Of a DNA stretch of 64,000 bases, positions 18,734 to 28,921 are shown piece by piece. The first letter of the stretch is position 1. Each line of letters begins with the position of its first letter. The position numbers and the translations under genes are program-made. Source of the DNA: Halomonas sp. A40-4 (GTDB taxonomy: Bacteria > Pseudomonadota > Gammaproteobacteria > Pseudomonadales > Halomonadaceae); contig NZ_CP065230.1 of assembly GCF_015767635.1 (NCBI RefSeq), positions 1,984,001 through 2,048,000 of the forward strand, given 5' to 3'. The notes below the pieces were generated by a model, which saw only the letters and a program-made list of their open reading frames with translations, was not told the DNA's origin and ran no database searches.

Positions 18734-19648
18734 ATGACCGTCAAACAGTTGCGCGCCTTCCTGGCCGTTGCCCAGACCCTGAGCTTTACTCAGGCCTGCG
18801 AACGGTTACATTTGTCCCAGCCTGCCCTTAGTCTAGCCATAAAAGGGCTCGAAGATGCTCTGGGCGGCAAACTATTGCTACGCAGCACTCGCAGTGTCCG
18901 CTTAACCCCCGAGGGCGAGTCGCTGCTGCCGCTGGCCAAGCATTTGCTCGCCCAGTGGGACAATACGGAAGAACGCCTGCGTCAACGCTTCACTTTGCAA
19001 CTGGGCCGCCTCAGCGTCGCGGCCATGCCTGCTTTTGCCTGCAACCTGCTCCCCGGGGCATTGGTTAGATTCCGTCAACAATACCCCAAAATCAATGTGA
19101 CCGTGCACGATGTCATCAACGAAGATGTTAACGACATGGTCCGTTCGCGCCAGGTGGAAATGGGCATTGCGTTTGCACCAGAAGGCACCGGCAGCCTGAC
19201 ATTCACGCCTCTGTTCGAGGATCATTTTGTCGCGGTTGTTTCCAAAGGCTCACGGTTGAGTAAGCGAGCCTCACTGTCATGGGCGGACTTGCTAGGCGAA
19301 GATTTCATCACCTTGCAACGACCCTCAATGGTCCGCCGACTGCTGGAACAGGCTCTTTCCCGACAGCAAATGGATTTACCGGTCGCCTTCGAAAGTCATC
19401 AATTATCGACCGTCGGCCGAATGGTGGCAGAAGGCCTGGGCGTCAGCGCAGTGCCATCAATGTGCATTCCGCAAATGCAGGCGCTGGGCGCTCGATACCT
19501 TCCCCTGACCTCGCCAAGCGTTGCCTGTCGCGTGGGGATACTGACGCAACAGGAGCTATCAGTCGCTGCACATGCATTGCGTACGGTATTGCTGGAAACC
19601 GTTCAGGCGCCTTACTTACCCGAGCATGAGGCTGGGCAGGCTGGTTAA
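18734..19648 (+). CDS. LysR-type regulator divergent from scoAB
   Basis: A 304-residue LysR-type transcriptional regulator with an N-terminal winged helix-turn-helix (LRAFLAVAQTLSFTQACERLHLSQPALSLAIKGLEDALG, in part) and a C-terminal periplasmic-binding-protein-like effector domain from about residue 90. The A/T-rich divergent region 18660-18733 is where its binding site would be expected. Control of acetoacetate or hydroxybutyrate use is inferred from position only. Confidence 0.88.
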   Translation: MTVKQLRAFLAVAQTLSFTQACERLHLSQPALSLAIKGLEDALGGKLLLRSTRSVRLTPEGESLLPLAKHLLAQWDNTEERLRQRFTLQLGRLSVAAMPAFACNLLPGALVRFRQQYPKINVTVHDVINEDVNDMVRSRQVEMGIAFAPEGTGSLTFTPLFEDHFVAVVSKGSRLSKRASLSWADLLGEDFITLQRPSMVRRLLEQALSRQQMDLPVAFESHQLSTVGRMVAEGLGVSAVPSMCIPQMQALGARYLPLTSPSVACRVGILTQQELSVAAHALRTVLLETVQAPYLPEHEAGQAG

Positions 19649-19692
19649 TATCCTTTAGCATTCAACATTACGCACCAGTAAGGAAACGCGGT

Positions 19693-20574
19693 ATGCCGAT
19701 GTTAAAAGGGGTGGTTAGCGTTGCCTTGCTAGCCCTCAACACGCTTTTTTGGGGAATCCCCCTGACAGCGCTGTCGCTGCTCAAAGTAATAACCCCCAAG
19801 GGTCGCGTTCTAAAGGCAGTACAAGCAGGCATTGGTCACGTCACCATGAACTGGATAGGCGTTAACCTGTGGTGGATGCGGCACTGGATACAGCCTCGGC
19901 TTGATGCATCTGTCCCCGATAACCTGCGTCCGGATCAGTGGTGGTTGGTGATTTCCAATCATCGTAGCTGGACCGATATCTTTATGCTGTTGTTGGTTCT
20001 GCATCGGCGCATTCCCATGCCGCGTTTCTTTGTAAAACGGCAGTTATTGTGGATACCGATTGTGGGTCTTGCCTTTTGGGCGCTCGATTTCCCTATCATG
20101 CGTCGCATTACCCGAGAGCAAATCGCCCGGAATCCCGCCCTGGCAAAGCTGGACCGAGAGGCGACAGAACGCATGTGCGCTCGCGCCCGCCAGTCGCCCA
20201 TTGCTATCTACAACTTTGTTGAAGGCACTCGCTTTACGCCGCATAAACATGCCTTGCAACAGAGCCCCTACCGCCATCTGCTTCGCCCCAAGGCGGGCGG
20301 GGTTGCTCAAGTCCTCAACTTGCTTGGCGACAAGCTCGACGGCATCCTTGACGTCACGTTGAGCTATACCAATCCAAATCCCACATTTTGGGGCTTTCTC
20401 TGTGGACAGGAAGCACCGATCACCCTGAAAGCACGCATCCTTGAAGTGCCTGCATGGATGTTGACCGCTGACTATCACGCCGAATCGCAGCACAAGGAAC
20501 ATTTCCACACATGGATCAATGCACTTTGGCAGGAAAAAGACTGTCAACTGGATGGTCAGATCGATCACGCTTGA
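19693..20574 (+). CDS. Membrane acyltransferase, YihG-like (PlsC superfamily)
   Basis: A 293-residue 1-acyl-glycerophosphate acyltransferase superfamily member resembling E. coli YihG/YihH. A long N-terminal membrane helix (about residues 7-28) is followed by the catalytic NHRSWTD motif (HX4D) near residue 86 and the substrate-binding FVEGTRFT near 176. PMRRIT and AGGVAQVL also fit this branch. It would acylate lysophospholipids on the inner membrane. Its 3' end overlaps the next gene by up to 64 bases. Confidence 0.85.
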   Translation: MPMLKGVVSVALLALNTLFWGIPLTALSLLKVITPKGRVLKAVQAGIGHVTMNWIGVNLWWMRHWIQPRLDASVPDNLRPDQWWLVISNHRSWTDIFMLLLVLHRRIPMPRFFVKRQLLWIPIVGLAFWALDFPIMRRITREQIARNPALAKLDREATERMCARARQSPIAIYNFVEGTRFTPHKHALQQSPYRHLLRPKAGGVAQVLNLLGDKLDGILDVTLSYTNPNPTFWGFLCGQEAPITLKARILEVPAWMLTADYHAESQHKEHFHTWINALWQEKDCQLDGQIDHA

Positions 20575-21467
20575 GCAAGTGGCTCGGGGCTATCATGGTC
20601 GCCAGCATAATGGTGGGCTGCGCCGGCACGCCCTCTGCCCCGCAGCGAGTCGCTGCCCCGGCGATGACCCAGATCAGCGGTAGCTGGGTGGCAATCAAAC
20701 GTGGTGATACGCTGGGCCAGTTAGCCAAACGCGCCAACGTGCCACTCGAAAGGCTACAGCGCTTCAATCCAGGCGTAAAAGCTCGCCACCTGGCCGTTGG
20801 TCAACGCGTGCTGATTCCTACGCAGCAGGAACGCGCGCCGGCAAGTGGACCATACCGCTACCAAATCCGCCCGGGCGATACTTTTTCCAGCCTTGCTCGC
20901 CATTTCGGCACCACCTCGTCGCGGCTACAAAGTGCCAACGCGGGCAGCTCGGCGACCGAATTGCGCGTTGGCCAAATGATCAATATTCCCGTCGGTTCGA
21001 GCGCTAGCACCTCGACCGCCAGCTCGACACCGTCAAGCACCAGCAAACCGGCCGCGCAAACGTCCAGCGCAAGCAGTTCATCACTCCCGGCATCGGCCAA
21101 ACGCTGGCCCTGGCCACTGGACGATTACCGGGTTGTTCGCCGCTATGGCCCTGATAGCCGTGGCACGCTTCAGCCCATGCTGCTGGCCACCCAGGCCAAT
21201 GCCAGCGTAAAGGCAGTCGCCAAGGGCGAGGTCCGCTTTGCAGGCAGTATGCGACAGCTTGAGAAGGTGGTGATTGTTCACCATGCAGATAACCTGCAAA
21301 GCGTCTATGCCCTGTGTGAGCAGTTAACTGTCGAGGAAGGTCAGCAGGTAGCCGTAGGCGACCCGCTTTGCCAGGTAGGCAAAAGCCGGGCCACGGGTCG
21401 TCATGATTTGTTGTTTGATTTACGCCAGGGTGGAAAACCGATTGACCCTCGGCAAGTGCTGAAATAA
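20511..21467 (+). CDS. LysM-LysM lipoprotein with degenerate LytM (M23) domain, NlpD-like
   Basis: A protein of up to 318 residues with a lipoprotein signal (lipobox MVGC, cysteine near residue 37), two LysM peptidoglycan-binding domains (about 56-100 and 111-160), a Ser/Thr-rich linker and a C-terminal LytM/M23 fold (about 212-318). The metal-binding HxxxD and HxH motifs are replaced by YALCEQ and DLLFDLR, so it is probably not a peptidase but an amidase activator like NlpD or EnvC. Two starts are possible: ATG 20511, with AAGGA 12 bases upstream, or TTG 20571, which overlaps the preceding stop codon as TTGA and gives a compact lipoprotein signal peptide. Confidence 0.82.
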   Translation: MDQCTLAGKRLSTGWSDRSRLSKWLGAIMVASIMVGCAGTPSAPQRVAAPAMTQISGSWVAIKRGDTLGQLAKRANVPLERLQRFNPGVKARHLAVGQRVLIPTQQERAPASGPYRYQIRPGDTFSSLARHFGTTSSRLQSANAGSSATELRVGQMINIPVGSSASTSTASSTPSSTSKPAAQTSSASSSSLPASAKRWPWPLDDYRVVRRYGPDSRGTLQPMLLATQANASVKAVAKGEVRFAGSMRQLEKVVIVHHADNLQSVYALCEQLTVEEGQQVAVGDPLCQVGKSRATGRHDLLFDLRQGGKPIDPRQVLK

Positions 21468-21505
21468 AACCGGCCCCGCGGCTACAGCCAGGGCGGGGGC
21501 GGTTT
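21467..21505. terminator. Convergent terminator
   Basis: AAACCGGCCCCGC (21467-21479) pairs with GCGGGGGCGGTTT (21493-21505) with one mismatch. It sits exactly between the stops of the LytM-like gene and gcvT, and A/T tails on both strands allow it to end both. Confidence 0.8.
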
Positions 21506-21516
21506 CACCACCACGC

Positions 21517-22629
21517 CTAACCACGATAATAGTTGGCAGTGACAAACGGTGTTTTTGTGACGGTCATGGGTAACCGTTTACCGCGCACTTCGGCATAAAC
21601 GGTCGTGCCCGGTGCTTCAAGGTCGCGGGCAACGTAGCCCATTGCCACTGGCTTACCCACACTGGGCCCGAATCCGCCGGAGGTCACCATCCCCACCTCA
21701 CTGCCATTCTCAGTTAACAGCGTTGCGCCTTCACGCACCGGCTGGCGCCCCTCGGCCACCAGCCCCACGCGTTTACGGGTATGGTCTTTGGTATCGACCT
21801 GGTGAAGGATCAAATCCGCACCGGGAAAGCCGCCAGGGCGATCGCCGCCGTGACGACGCGGCTTGCTGATCGCCCAGATCAAACCGGCTTCTACCGGTGT
21901 GGTCATGGTATCCATGTCGTGCCCGTAGAGGCACAGACCTGCCTCCAGACGCAAGGAGTCACGGGCACCGAGGCCGATGGCTTCGACTTCAGGCTCTGAC
22001 AGCAATCGTTCAGCGAAAGCCTCGGTGGCGTCAGCCGCCACCGATATTTCGAAGCCATCTTCGCCGGTGTAGCCACTGCGGCTGATCCAGACCTCTTGAT
22101 CGGCCACTTGAAAGCGACCGTGCTGCATAAACACCATCTCGCAGGCTGCCGGGCAAATCCGCTGCATGACCAGATGCGCACTGGGTCCCTGCAGGGCGAG
22201 CAACCCCCGGTCCAGCGGTTCTATGGTCAGGCGGTCACCTAAATGTGCCTGCAGATGGGCGATATCCTGTTCCTTGCAGGCAGCATTGACCACCAGATAA
22301 AAATGATCTCCCGCATTGACGACCATCAGGTCGTCAAGAATTCCGCCTTCGCTGCTGGTCAGCAGCCCATAGCGCTGGGCACCTTCGGCCAACCCAACCA
22401 GATCGGCAGGAATCAGGGTTTCCAATTCCTCGGCGACGTTATCGCCAGACACCACTACCTGCCCCATATGCGAGACATCAAACAAGCCGCACTGCCGGCG
22501 TGTATGCTCGTGCTCCTTTTTAACGCCCAACGGATATTGGACAGGCATCTCGTAACCGGCAAAAGGCACCATCTTTGCCCCCAGTCGGCAATGCAGCGCA
22601 TGCAACGGGGTCTGTTTAAGCTCAGTCAT
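21517..22629 (-). CDS. gcvT: Aminomethyltransferase (glycine cleavage T-protein)
   Basis: A 370-residue T-protein that releases ammonia from the H-protein-bound aminomethyl group and makes methylene-THF. It shows VPFAGYEMPVQYP, HEHTRRQCGLFDVSHMGQ (in part) and the folate-binding SRSGYTGEDGFEI, then GLGARDSLRLEAGLCLYG. An ATG at 22629 has AGGAG six bases upstream; a TTG at 22632 is too close to that site. It follows the Na+/alanine symporter on the same strand after 95 bases, while gcvH and gcvP are read in the other direction. Confidence 0.96.
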   Translation of the reverse strand: MTELKQTPLHALHCRLGAKMVPFAGYEMPVQYPLGVKKEHEHTRRQCGLFDVSHMGQVVVSGDNVAEELETLIPADLVGLAEGAQRYGLLTSSEGGILDDLMVVNAGDHFYLVVNAACKEQDIAHLQAHLGDRLTIEPLDRGLLALQGPSAHLVMQRICPAACEMVFMQHGRFQVADQEVWISRSGYTGEDGFEISVAADATEAFAERLLSEPEVEAIGLGARDSLRLEAGLCLYGHDMDTMTTPVEAGLIWAISKPRRHGGDRPGGFPGADLILHQVDTKDHTRKRVGLVAEGRQPVREGATLLTENGSEVGMVTSGGFGPSVGKPVAMGYVARDLEAPGTTVYAEVRGKRLPMTVTKTPFVTANYYRG

Positions 22630-22723
22630 CAATCACTCCTTTACAAACAAGAGCGGGAAGCCACATCAGTGCCTTCCCGACTCTTCATCAGCATTGCAAA
22701 TGCGCACGAGCGCCTGGCAACGA

Positions 22724-24112
22724 TTAGTTATCGTGGTCTAACGATTCCCCTGGCAAGACATCTTTGCCATCGAAATAGTCTTTGGTCAGTTTAAACACGA
22801 CGGGCGACAGCAGGGCCAGTGCAATCAGGTTGGGGATCGCCATCATGGCGTTGAAGGTATCCGCCATCAGCCAGATGAACCCAAGCTGCGCCATGGCACC
22901 AAGCGGAATCGCTAGAACGAAGAGTACGCGATAAAGCATGATGGAGCGCGTCCCGAACAGGAACTGGAAGCATTTTTCGCCGTAGAACGACCAGCCAAGG
23001 ATAGTGGTAAAGGCAAACACCGCTAGCGCAACGGCAACAATCTGATTGCCGAACCCGGGTAGCGCCGCATCGAAGGAGAGTGCCGTTAACGACGCCCCCT
23101 CCTCGCCATCAATCCATACGGTTGAGGTCAAGATAACCAACGCTGTGATGGTGCACACCACAATGGTATCGATAAAGGTTCCCAGCATGGCAATCAGACC
23201 CTGGCGGACCGGGTTCTTGGTTTGTGCCGCCGCGTGGGCAATAGGCGCACTACCCAAGCCTGCTTCGTTGGAGAAAATCCCCCGAGCCACACCAAAGCGA
23301 ATCGCTGCCATGACCGCCGCGCCTGCAAAACCACCCGCAGCCGCAACCGGGTTGAAGGCATAGTAGAAAATCAAGCTGAAGGCTTCACCGATCTGACCGG
23401 CATTAATAATCAGCACGACAATACCCGCGACGATGTAGGCTATCCCCATGACGGGTACCAACTTGCCGGCGACCTTGGCAATCCGCTTGATGCCGCCGAG
23501 AATGACCGCACCGGCCAGCACCATGATCACCACCCCGGTTAACCATGTCGGCACGCCGAAGGTGGCATCCATGGCATCCGCGACCGAATTGGACTGCACC
23601 GTGTTACCAATACCGAAGGCAGCCACAGCACCGAAGAACGCAAACAACACACCAAGCCACATCCATTTCTTGCCAAGACCGTTCTTGATGTAGAACATCG
23701 GTCCGCCGACATGGTAGCCAGTGCTGTCGGTCTCACGAAAACGGACCGCCAGCAGGGCCTCGGCAAATTTTGTGGCCATCCCTACCAGCGCCGTGATCCA
23801 CATCCAGAACACCGCGCCCGGCCCACCTAACGCAATCGCGGTGGCCACCCCGGCGATATTACCGGTACCAATAGTCGCCGACAGCGACGTCATCAGGGCA
23901 TTAAAGGGGGAAATTTCGCCATCTTTTTCAGCGCTCTCTCCCTTGGCTTCCCGTCCCTGCCACATTAGCTTGAAGCCGATACCGAGCTTCCTGATGGGCA
24001 TCAGTTTCAGGCCAAGCTGGAGGTAGATCCCCACACCTAACAACAAGATGAGCATCAACGGGCCCCATACCACCCCGTTAATGGCTCCGAAGAGACTGTT
24101 TAATGTTTCCAC
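22724..24112 (-). CDS. Sodium:alanine/glycine symporter (AGCS family)
   Basis: A 462-residue inner-membrane symporter with about 11 helices, of the AGCS family (DagA/AlsT/CycA-like), which imports alanine or glycine with sodium. Family features include NALMTSLSATIGTGNIAGVATAI, GGPGAVFWMWI, RFRETDSTGYHVGGPMFYI (each in part) and NEAGLGSAPIAHAAAQT. The start is GTG with GGAGG upstream. It leads a transcript into gcvT and is divergent from gcvHP, which strongly suggests that glycine is the relevant substrate in this organism. Confidence 0.92.
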   Translation of the reverse strand: METLNSLFGAINGVVWGPLMLILLLGVGIYLQLGLKLMPIRKLGIGFKLMWQGREAKGESAEKDGEISPFNALMTSLSATIGTGNIAGVATAIALGGPGAVFWMWITALVGMATKFAEALLAVRFRETDSTGYHVGGPMFYIKNGLGKKWMWLGVLFAFFGAVAAFGIGNTVQSNSVADAMDATFGVPTWLTGVVIMVLAGAVILGGIKRIAKVAGKLVPVMGIAYIVAGIVVLIINAGQIGEAFSLIFYYAFNPVAAAGGFAGAAVMAAIRFGVARGIFSNEAGLGSAPIAHAAAQTKNPVRQGLIAMLGTFIDTIVVCTITALVILTSTVWIDGEEGASLTALSFDAALPGFGNQIVAVALAVFAFTTILGWSFYGEKCFQFLFGTRSIMLYRVLFVLAIPLGAMAQLGFIWLMADTFNAMMAIPNLIALALLSPVVFKLTKDYFDGKDVLPGESLDHDN

Positions 24113-24392
24113 CTGCTACCTCCTTACCCTTTTCATGATTTGATTTATTCGATGTAGGCCAGATGTAACGCTTGACGACGCGTCGCTTAATTCTGGCCAT
24201 CAAACGCTCTTGTGTCACGAGCCGATCGCTGGCGGCACCCGACGTAAGATCGCCATGTTTTACACCATAACTTTGGTCACTTGCCATGGCATTGTCGAGT
24301 TAACGCAGTAAATTTCGCTAAATTGACAATTCATGACCACGTAATCGTCATCGACGTTTTAGATAGGTAGGGATGTCGCTATAAAGCAGCAG

Positions 24393-24430
24393 CATGGAAA
24401 CTTGTTTCCTATTGGAAACACGTTACCATG
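24393..24430. promoter_or_regulatory. 17-bp inverted repeat in the divergent gcv control region
   Basis: CATGGAAACTTGTTTCC (24393-24409) and GGAAACACGTTACCATG (24414-24430) are inverted copies with 2 mismatches in 17 around a TATT centre. Nested inside are two smaller palindromes, GGAAAC-TT-GTTTCC and TGTTTCC-TATT-GGAAACA. It lies 96 bases before gcvH and about 280 bases before the symporter. It has no T-run, so an operator for a glycine-responsive regulator is more likely than a terminator. The rest of the 414-bp gap (24113-24526) holds no gene, and I found no glycine riboswitch consensus there. Confidence 0.6.
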
Positions 24431-24526
24431 CTTCGCTAAACGCTCGCCGTGAACAGCGCCCATCGCCAAGGTGACCAACAAGCGCTAACATGGCGGCTCC
24501 ACATCCGTTTCGTATAGGGAATCACC

Positions 24527-24913
24527 ATGAGCAATCTTCCTGCCAACCTTCGTTACGCTGAGAGCCACGAGTGGGTGCTTGACCATCAAGATGGCACGGT
24601 CACCATTGGCATTACCGACCATGCTCAAGCCGCGCTTGGCGATGTCGTGTTTGTCGAACTGCCCGATGTCGGCACCACGCTGACCAAAGGCGATGAGTTC
24701 GGTGTGATTGAATCGGTCAAAGCCGCTTCTGACCTTTATTCGCCCGTTGATGGCGAGGTTATCGACGTCAATGAAGCGCTGGAAGACGCCCCTGAAACGG
24801 TCAACGATGCCCCCTATGAAGGCGGCTGGATCATGAAGGTGCGGTTAAGCGATGACAACCTTGATGAGTTGATGGATGCAGACGCCTATCAAGCGACGTT
24901 AAGCGACGACTGA
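24527..24913 (+). CDS. gcvH: Glycine cleavage H-protein
   Basis: A 128-residue lipoyl carrier that shuttles the aminomethyl group between P-, T- and L-proteins. The lipoyl lysine is K65 in GVIESVKAASDLYSPV, and the N-terminal LRYAESHEWV is standard. It is the first gene of the gcvH-gcvP transcript, 78 bases before gcvP. Confidence 0.97.
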   Translation: MSNLPANLRYAESHEWVLDHQDGTVTIGITDHAQAALGDVVFVELPDVGTTLTKGDEFGVIESVKAASDLYSPVDGEVIDVNEALEDAPETVNDAPYEGGWIMKVRLSDDNLDELMDADAYQATLSDD

Positions 24914-24991
24914 TCAATAACGCCTGCCCAGCATTGGCAGGCGCAGCCCCAACCCCTGCCCGGTTTTCTCATCACGTTCGGAATTCTCTCC

Positions 24992-27889
24992 ATGCCTTTT
25001 GAAACTCGCCGATTAGCCGAACTGGCTGACCACGATGCTTTTATCAAACGTCACAATGGCCCTGACGCCGACGACGTCTCCACCATGCTAAAAGCGCTCG
25101 ACATGCAGCGCATGGAAGATCTGATCGAGCAAACTGTCCCCGGCGATATTCGCCTTGGCCGCGAACTGTCGCTCGACGACCCCAGAAGCGAAGCTGAAGC
25201 CCTCGATTACCTGAGCCAGTTGGCGCGTCAAAACCGGGTCGCCAAAAGCTATATTGGCCAGGGTTACTATGGGACACACATGCCTGCGGTGATTCAGCGC
25301 AATGTCCTGGAAAACCCGGGCTGGTACACGGCATATACGCCTTACCAGCCGGAAATCTCCCAGGGGCGCCTGGAGGGGCTGCTGAACTTCCAGCAGGTGG
25401 TCATGGATTTAACCGGCATGGAGCTTGCCAACGCCTCCCTGCTGGATGAGGCGACAGCGGCGGCTGAAGCCATGGCGCTGTGCAAGCGGGCCAACAAGAA
25501 AAACAAGTCCAATGCCTTTTTTGTCGCTGACGATGTGTTTGCCCAAACCCTGGACGTGGTGAAAACCCGCGCCGATTTTTTTGGGTTTGAACTCATCGTG
25601 GGACCGGCAGCGTCGGTTGCCGAGCATGACGTTTTTGGGGCCTTGTTCCAGTACCCCACGGCCAGCGGCGAAATCAGTGACCTGGCATCGTTGGTCAGCA
25701 CCGCCGCTGAACGCTCGATCATGACCTGTGTCGCCACTGACCTGTTGAGCCTGGTTCTGCTTAAAGAGCCGGGCGCGCTGGGTGTCGACATTGTGGTGGG
25801 TAACTCTCAGCGCTTTGGGGTGCCCATGGGCTTCGGTGGGCCTCATGCCGCCTTTTTTGCCACATCAGACAAGCTCAAGCGATCCATTCCCGGACGGATT
25901 ATTGGTGTGTCCAAAGACAGCCGCGGCCACACGGCGTTACGCATGGCGATGCAAACCCGTGAGCAGCACATTCGCCGTGAGAAAGCCACGTCGAACATCT
26001 GTACTGCCCAGGCGCTACTGGCCAATATTGCCGGTTTTTACGCCACTTACCACGGTGCCGACGGGCTACGCAAAATTGCCGGACGCGTGCATCGTTTGAC
26101 GACCCTGCTCGCCCACGGCCTTCAGCAGACAGGTATCCGCCTCGCGCATGACACCTGGTTCGATACGCTGCGCCTGACCCAGGTGGATGCAGGCAAAATC
26201 CATGGCCGCGCGATGACCCACGACATCAACCTGCATTATTTCGCCAACGGCGATGTGGGTATCAGCCTGGATGAAACCACCACGGCCCACGACGTGGCCA
26301 TCCTGCTTGACGTACTGCTCGGTGATGAGCACGGACTCTCTGTCGCCGCTCTTGACGAGCAGATTGTCACTGACCGTGTTTCCGGCATTCCCAGTGCTTA
26401 CCAGCGCGAAAGCGATTTTCTGACCCACCCCACCTTTAAGCGCTATCGCAGCGAAACCGAGATGCTGCGCTATCTGAAGCGGCTGGAAAATAAAGATTTA
26501 TCGCTTGCCCATGCAATGATTCCCCTCGGCTCGTGCACCATGAAACTCAACGCCACCAGCGAGATGATCCCCGTTTCCTGGCCGGCGTTCGCCCATATCC
26601 ACCCCTTCGCACCCCGCGAGCAGGCGGCTGGCTACCACCAGATGATCGACGAACTGGCCGATTTCCTGGTTGAGGTGACGGGCTATGAACATATTTCCAT
26701 GCAGCCCAACTCAGGTGCCCAAGGCGAATACGCCGGGCTGGCAGCCATCAGGCGTTACCAGAATGCCCAGGGCGAGGGCCACCGCAATGTCTGTCTGATC
26801 CCAAGCTCGGCCCACGGTACCAATCCGGCATCTGCAGCCATGGTGCAAATGAAAGTGGTGGTCGTCGAGTGCGACGCTAACGGCAACATTGACCTGGACG
26901 ACCTGCGTACCAAGGCAGAACAGCACCGGGATCAGCTTTCCGCCATCATGCTCACTTATCCGTCGACCCACGGCGTATTTGAAACCAGCGTGCGCGAGGC
27001 TTGCCAGATCGTTCACGACAACGGTGGCCAAGTGTATATCGACGGCGCCAACATGAACGCTCAGGTGGGGTTAACCCGTCCCGGGGATTTTGGCGGCGAC
27101 GTTTCACACCTGAATCTGCATAAAACGTTCTGCATCCCCCACGGCGGCGGCGGTCCAGGCATGGGGCCCATTGGTGTCAAAGCCCACTTGGCTCCCTACG
27201 TCTCAAACCACGTGGTCACGCCCATCAACGGCGTCAATCCAGAGTGTGGCGCGGTATCCGCCGCGGCGTTTGGCAGTGCCTCCATCCTGCCGATTTCCTG
27301 GGCGTACATTAAAATGATGGGTGCGCGGGGTCTACGTGAAGCAACTGAGCTGGCCATCCTCAATGCCAACTATATCGCCAAGCGGCTTGAAGCGGCTTTT
27401 CCGATTCTCTATCGCGGCCAGAACGGTACGGTGGCTCATGAATGCATCATCGACATTCGCCCACTCAAGACGGCCTCGGGCATCAGCGAAGAAGATATCG
27501 CCAAACGCCTGATGGATTACGGCTTCCACGCGCCTACCATGTCGTTCCCCGTGCCAGGCACACTGATGATCGAGCCAACCGAGTCGGAATCGCTGTATGA
27601 AATAGACCGCTTCTGCGATGCGATGATTGCCATTCGTGGGGAGATCACGCGAGTCGAGCAAGGCGAGTGGCCGCAGGACAACAACCCGCTGGTCAACGCG
27701 CCGCACACCCAGGAAGATATCATCGACGCTGAGTGGCAACGTCCTTACGATCGCGAACTGGGGGCCTTCCCTACCGCCGCCGTCAAGGCGTCGAAATATT
27801 GGCCGGCGGTGAATCGCGTGGATAACGTCTTTGGCGACCGTCAGCTGATTTGCTCCTGCCCGAGTATCGACGAATACCGCGACGCGTAA
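24992..27889 (+). CDS. gcvP: Glycine dehydrogenase (decarboxylating), P-protein
   Basis: A 965-residue single-chain PLP enzyme that decarboxylates glycine and loads the aminomethyl group on GcvH. The N-terminal and C-terminal halves are both complete: [13 protein letters not shown] and [14 protein letters not shown] early, then the PLP lysine K711 in [18 protein letters not shown] (in part). Length matches E. coli GcvP (957). No third gene such as lpdA follows; the L-protein must come from elsewhere. Confidence 0.97.
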   Translation: MPFETRRLAELADHDAFIKRHNGPDADDVSTMLKALDMQRMEDLIEQTVPGDIRLGRELSLDDPRSEAEALDYLSQLARQNRVAKSYIGQGYYGTHMPAVIQRNVLENPGWYTAYTPYQPEISQGRLEGLLNFQQVVMDLTGMELANASLLDEATAAAEAMALCKRANKKNKSNAFFVADDVFAQTLDVVKTRADFFGFELIVGPAASVAEHDVFGALFQYPTASGEISDLASLVSTAAERSIMTCVATDLLSLVLLKEPGALGVDIVVGNSQRFGVPMGFGGPHAAFFATSDKLKRSIPGRIIGVSKDSRGHTALRMAMQTREQHIRREKATSNICTAQALLANIAGFYATYHGADGLRKIAGRVHRLTTLLAHGLQQTGIRLAHDTWFDTLRLTQVDAGKIHGRAMTHDINLHYFANGDVGISLDETTTAHDVAILLDVLLGDEHGLSVAALDEQIVTDRVSGIPSAYQRESDFLTHPTFKRYRSETEMLRYLKRLENKDLSLAHAMIPLGSCTMKLNATSEMIPVSWPAFAHIHPFAPREQAAGYHQMIDELADFLVEVTGYEHISMQPNSGAQGEYAGLAAIRRYQNAQGEGHRNVCLIPSSAHGTNPASAAMVQMKVVVVECDANGNIDLDDLRTKAEQHRDQLSAIMLTYPSTHGVFETSVREACQIVHDNGGQVYIDGANMNAQVGLTRPGDFGGDVSHLNLHKTFCIPHGGGGPGMGPIGVKAHLAPYVSNHVVTPINGVNPECGAVSAAAFGSASILPISWAYIKMMGARGLREATELAILNANYIAKRLEAAFPILYRGQNGTVAHECIIDIRPLKTASGISEEDIAKRLMDYGFHAPTMSFPVPGTLMIEPTESESLYEIDRFCDAMIAIRGEITRVEQGEWPQDNNPLVNAPHTQEDIIDAEWQRPYDRELGAFPTAAVKASKYWPAVNRVDNVFGDRQLICSCPSIDEYRDA

Positions 27890-27910
27890 CGGCCAGGTCG
27901 ATCAGCCAAG

Positions 27911-27949
27911 CGCCTTGAGGACGACGCCGGCAAAGGCGGCCTCAAGGCG
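27911..27949. terminator. Terminator after gcvP
   Basis: CGCCTTGAGG (27911-27920) pairs perfectly with CCTCAAGGCG (27940-27949), with an inner CGCC-GGCAAA-GGCG extension, and TTATTTCC follows on the plus strand. Its right arm overlaps the last codons of the convergent LysR gene. Confidence 0.75.
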
Positions 27950-28832
27950 TTATTTCCTGCATCCGTTCCTGATGAAAGCCATTGAGCAGCTTTTCATAAC
28001 GCTTGGGCAACACGGAATCTCGCCGACGCAGCAAATACAACACTTCATTGACCGTGTTGGGCAGGTTAAGCGCCTTTACCTGCCGCTGCCATGGGGACGT
28101 CTCCAGCACCAGACGCGACACCACGGTAAAACCCAGCCCCCGGGCGACGGCGTCAAGTACCATGCTGACTTCATTGGTAAAGCCCTGGTGGCGAAAATGC
28201 GTCATCGAACGGTAATCATCGGGATAGTTGGCCCGCAACAGGGCGTTGGCGTGGTTGATGCCATCATAGTAGTTGAGAAAGCCAATCCCCATCAGGTCCG
28301 AAAGCGTTCCTTCGACGAAGTCCGCTGGCACGACCAGACACAGGGGTTCCTGGTGCCATACGTAACATTCCAGATCGGGATGATTGACCGCTTCAGTGAC
28401 GATCCCGATGTCGTACCGCCCTTCCAGTAAGTCATTGACGATTTCGTGATTGAACGCAAAGCTGTAGCTGACCGTTAGATTGGGATGCCGTTGCTGCTGT
28501 CCCAGAATGTAAGGATAAAACATCAGGCCAACACTGCCCGGAGAGGCAATACGACATTCACCGCTGTCCAGTAAATCGTCGTCCAGCGCATGACGAAACT
28601 GCTCATGCTCAGCAAACAGTTTTAACGCATAGTCGTAAGCGCGACGCCCCGACTCGGTCAATGTAAAACCCCGTCCGCGCCGTTCCAGCAAGGTCTTATT
28701 TAAATAACGCTCCAACTTGCGAATGTGCTGGCTCACCCCTGGCTGCGTCATATCCAGTCGCTGCGCGGTGCGCGTAAAGCTGCCGGTTTCCACTAAGGTG
28801 ATGTAGGTTCGAAAATATTGCGCATTAAACAT
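27942..28832 (-). CDS. LysR-type transcriptional regulator
   Basis: About 296 residues with an N-terminal winged HTH (YFRTYITLVETGSFTRTAQR, then MTQPGVSQHIRKLERYL) and a C-terminal effector-binding domain. Candidate starts are at 28889 (GTG), 28868, 28844, 28841 and 28832; none has a strong ribosome-binding site. I prefer 28832 because family members begin only a few residues before this helix. The 5' region faces ppnN with about 90 bases between the starts, so the two probably share a promoter region. The ligand is unknown. Confidence 0.8.
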   Translation of the reverse strand: MFNAQYFRTYITLVETGSFTRTAQRLDMTQPGVSQHIRKLERYLNKTLLERRGRGFTLTESGRRAYDYALKLFAEHEQFRHALDDDLLDSGECRIASPGSVGLMFYPYILGQQQRHPNLTVSYSFAFNHEIVNDLLEGRYDIGIVTEAVNHPDLECYVWHQEPLCLVVPADFVEGTLSDLMGIGFLNYYDGINHANALLRANYPDDYRSMTHFRHQGFTNEVSMVLDAVARGLGFTVVSRLVLETSPWQRQVKALNLPNTVNEVLYLLRRRDSVLPKRYEKLLNGFHQERMQEITP

Positions 28833-28921
28833 GTTGAGCATCATCGGGTTAGCAATGGCGAATATCATATCATACTGCTTACCAGGCACTTGCGGTGTAC
28901 CCGCTCAGGGAGCGTGATAGT

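Noticed and set aside
24113..24392. Possible glycine riboswitch in the gcv control region.
   Set aside because: I did not find the conserved glycine-aptamer core motifs on either strand.
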